In this document: positions 62,655-64,000 of the stretch, piece by piece
Numbering within the stretch: the stretch's first letter is position 1
How the letters are laid out: each line of letters starts with the position of its first letter
Assembly: GCA_963754645.1 (NCBI GenBank)
Contig: CAVWGP010000001.1
Span: 62,001-126,000, forward strand
Length of the DNA stretch: 64,000 bases
Direction of reading: 5' to 3'
Source of the DNA: CAVWGP01 sp963754645
Lineage (GTDB): Bacteria > Pseudomonadota > Alphaproteobacteria > Bin65
The notes under the pieces: model-generated
The model's database searches: none
Told to the model about the DNA's origin: nothing
What the model saw: the letters and a program-made list of their open reading frames with translations, nothing else
Made by a program: the position numbers and the translations under genes

Positions 62655-62847
62655 GACCCGAGTTGCTTTTCCGGTAGAAACCGCATGGCGACGGCAGTTA
62701 TCCTCAAGGCAAGGGCCGGACATCGGACCCTTAACGGATCGTTATCGGCCGGCCCCCTGTTCTGGCTTTATGCAAATGCATGAGTATGGCCTAAATACGG
62801 CGTATCCGCTGATTGTCATCCCTGCCAGCCCGCCAGGTTCCAACGGT

Positions 62848-63429
62848 ATGCAAGAAGATCAAGGCGTTGACGGCGCGATATCGGCGATCGACCGAACCAT
62901 TGTGATGGTTGGGCTGATGGGCGTCGGCAAATCGGCGATCGGCCGTCGCTTGGCCCAGCGTCTTAACCTTCCCTTCGTCGATGCCGATACCGAGATCGAG
63001 GCGGCGGCCGGCAGCACGATCGAGGAGATTTTCGCCAAGCACGGCGAAGACGTTTTCCGCGACGGGGAACGGCGCGTCATCGCGCGCCTGCTCGAAGGGC
63101 CGATCCACGTTCTCGCCACCGGCGGCGGCGCTTTCATGGATCCGGAAACGCGGGCGCGCATCCGCGAGAAAGCGCTCTCGATCTGGCTCAAAGCCGACCT
63201 CGATACGTTGGTGCAGCGCGTGTCGCGGCGCTCGAACCGGCCGCTGCTCAAGGACGGCGAGCCGCGCGAAATTCTGGCGCGCCTCATCGCCATACGCGAC
63301 CCGATCTATGCCGAGGCCGATATCGTCGTCGAATCGAACGAGGCGCCCACCGCCGCCACAGTCGAGCGCGTCCTGCGCGCGTTGCACGAGCACATCACCA
63401 AGCACCCGAGACCGGAGTTGCAAAGATGA
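62848..63429 (+). CDS. aroK: Shikimate kinase
   Basis: The 193-residue kinase phosphorylates shikimate in aromatic amino acid synthesis. The P-loop is GLMGVGKSAIGR (about residues 23-34), the shikimate-binding Asp is in FVDADTEIE, GGGAF follows near residue 91, and the lid arginine is in RSNRPLL. The stop overlaps the aroB start as ATGA. An in-frame ATG at 62770 would add 26 residues that do not resemble the family. Confidence 0.95.
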   Translation: MQEDQGVDGAISAIDRTIVMVGLMGVGKSAIGRRLAQRLNLPFVDADTEIEAAAGSTIEEIFAKHGEDVFRDGERRVIARLLEGPIHVLATGGGAFMDPETRARIREKALSIWLKADLDTLVQRVSRRSNRPLLKDGEPREILARLIAIRDPIYAEADIVVESNEAPTAATVERVLRALHEHITKHPRPELQR

Positions 63430-64000
63430 TGCCGCACCACGATGCCGGCGCAGTGGAAACCGTGTCCGTCGCCCTCGAAGCGCGCGGCTACGATATCGTG
63501 GTCGGCGCCGGAGCGCTGGCCGATCTGGCGCGGCTGGCCGCTCCCTTCGTGCCGCGCAAGCGCCTGCTCGTGGTCAGCGAAACGACCGTGGCGAAGCTGC
63601 ACGGCGCGGCACTCGATCGCGCGCTGGCTCAAGGCGGGCTCTCCGTTGAGCACGTCACGCTCCCGCCGGGTGAAGGCAGCAAGAGCTTCGCCACTTTGCA
63701 AACCCTTTGCGACGCCTTGCTCGATCTGCGCATCGAGCGCGGCGACGTGATTCTCGCCTTCGGCGGCGGCGTGATCGGCGATCTCGCGGGCTTCGCCGCC
63801 AGCATCCTGTTGCGCGGCATCGATTTCATTCAGGTGCCGACGACGCTGCTCGCCCAGGTCGACAGCTCGGTGGGCGGCAAGACCGGCATCAACGCGCGGC
63901 GCGGCAAGAATCTGGTCGGCGCCTTCCACCAGCCGCGTCTCGTCGTCGCCGACACGGCGCTGATCGACACGCTGCCGCGCCGGCACCGCCTCGCCGGCTA
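63426..64000 (+). CDS. aroB: 3-dehydroquinate synthase (N-terminal part)
   Basis: The window ends inside this gene after 191 codons. The NAD-binding and active-site blocks present are LPPGEGSKSF, FGGGVIGDLAGFAAS, QVPTTLLAQVDSSVGGKTGIN and NLVGAFHQP, all diagnostic of AroB, the second step of the shikimate pathway. The start overlaps the aroK stop; ATG 63426 and 63429 are equally possible. Confidence 0.95.
   Translation, partial: MMPHHDAGAVETVSVALEARGYDIVVGAGALADLARLAAPFVPRKRLLVVSETTVAKLHGAALDRALAQGGLSVEHVTLPPGEGSKSFATLQTLCDALLDLRIERGDVILAFGGGVIGDLAGFAASILLRGIDFIQVPTTLLAQVDSSVGGKTGINARRGKNLVGAFHQPRLVVADTALIDTLPRRHRLAG

Noticed and set aside
1..64000. tRNA, rRNA or tmRNA genes
   Set aside because: I looked for typical tRNA arms and rRNA text and saw none; a covariance-model search would be decisive.

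Overview
The window is G+C-rich, densely coded DNA from an alphaproteobacterium. The best fit is a soil or water Rhodospirillales-type organism. Evidence includes the argH-lptM-lysA-TIGR02302 block followed by zinc-ribbon/DUF3426, ftsE, ftsX, ydcF and plsC genes, the xerD / aroK-aroB arrangement, a class II (B12-dependent) ribonucleotide reductase and a malyl-CoA lyase. No rRNA, tRNA, CRISPR array or intact insertion sequence was seen.

Layout. 0-6.4 kb: the start of a periplasmic binding protein, a cytoplasmic BisC/DMSO-reductase-family molybdoenzyme, and a MacA plus split MacB export operon. 6.4-14.1 kb: lipid and acyl-CoA genes (FadD-like ligase, PlsB-like acyltransferase, lipase-like hydrolase, then a divergent feruloyl-CoA synthase and acyl-CoA dehydrogenase). 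14.1-15.2 kb: a small higBA toxin-antitoxin island bounded by a second copy of the dehydrogenase 3' end. 15.3-20.3 kb: small secreted or hypothetical proteins, a three-domain CDGSH protein, and a histidine kinase-HerA ATPase operon. 20.5-39.1 kb: a large catabolic region with two amidases, two HpaB-type flavin hydroxylases, a UbiD decarboxylase, an OYE, two cupins, DUF2848, EthD, a CMD-type protein, a MarR regulator, a thiolase, an MFS carrier and a branched-chain-type binding protein. Seven of these genes form one compact reverse-strand operon (33416 down to 28277). 39.2-50.1 kb: housekeeping genes for arginine, lysine, cell division and phospholipid synthesis. 50.2-64 kb: nrdJ, chaC, a DcaP-like porin, accA, malyl-CoA lyase, asnB, an SRAP-domain protein, xerD, a TPR-like protein, aroK and the start of aroB.

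Ten genes are broken. macA, the first amidase, the DUF2848 gene, the UbiD gene, the zinc-ribbon gene, chaC and the porin carry one or two single- or two-base shifts. A thiolase and a solute-binding protein carry one in-frame stop each. nrdJ carries about 23 single-base indels inside 1.8 kb, yet the protein remains highly conserved between them. Assembly or read error is the simplest explanation for much of this, so start and end coordinates of these genes describe the intended gene and not one open frame.

Two families of dispersed palindromes occupy intergenic gaps: a 29-bp unit with GTAGGGGC ends, and a roughly 140-bp unit bounded by GTCATCCCGA / TCGGGATGAC. A separate cluster of CCGAAGATGCTCA repeats lies at 28.05-28.27 kb. 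The most interesting functional leads are the unassigned aromatic or heteroaromatic degradation cluster, the kinase-HerA pair, and the higBA island that rebuilds the end of its neighbour gene.
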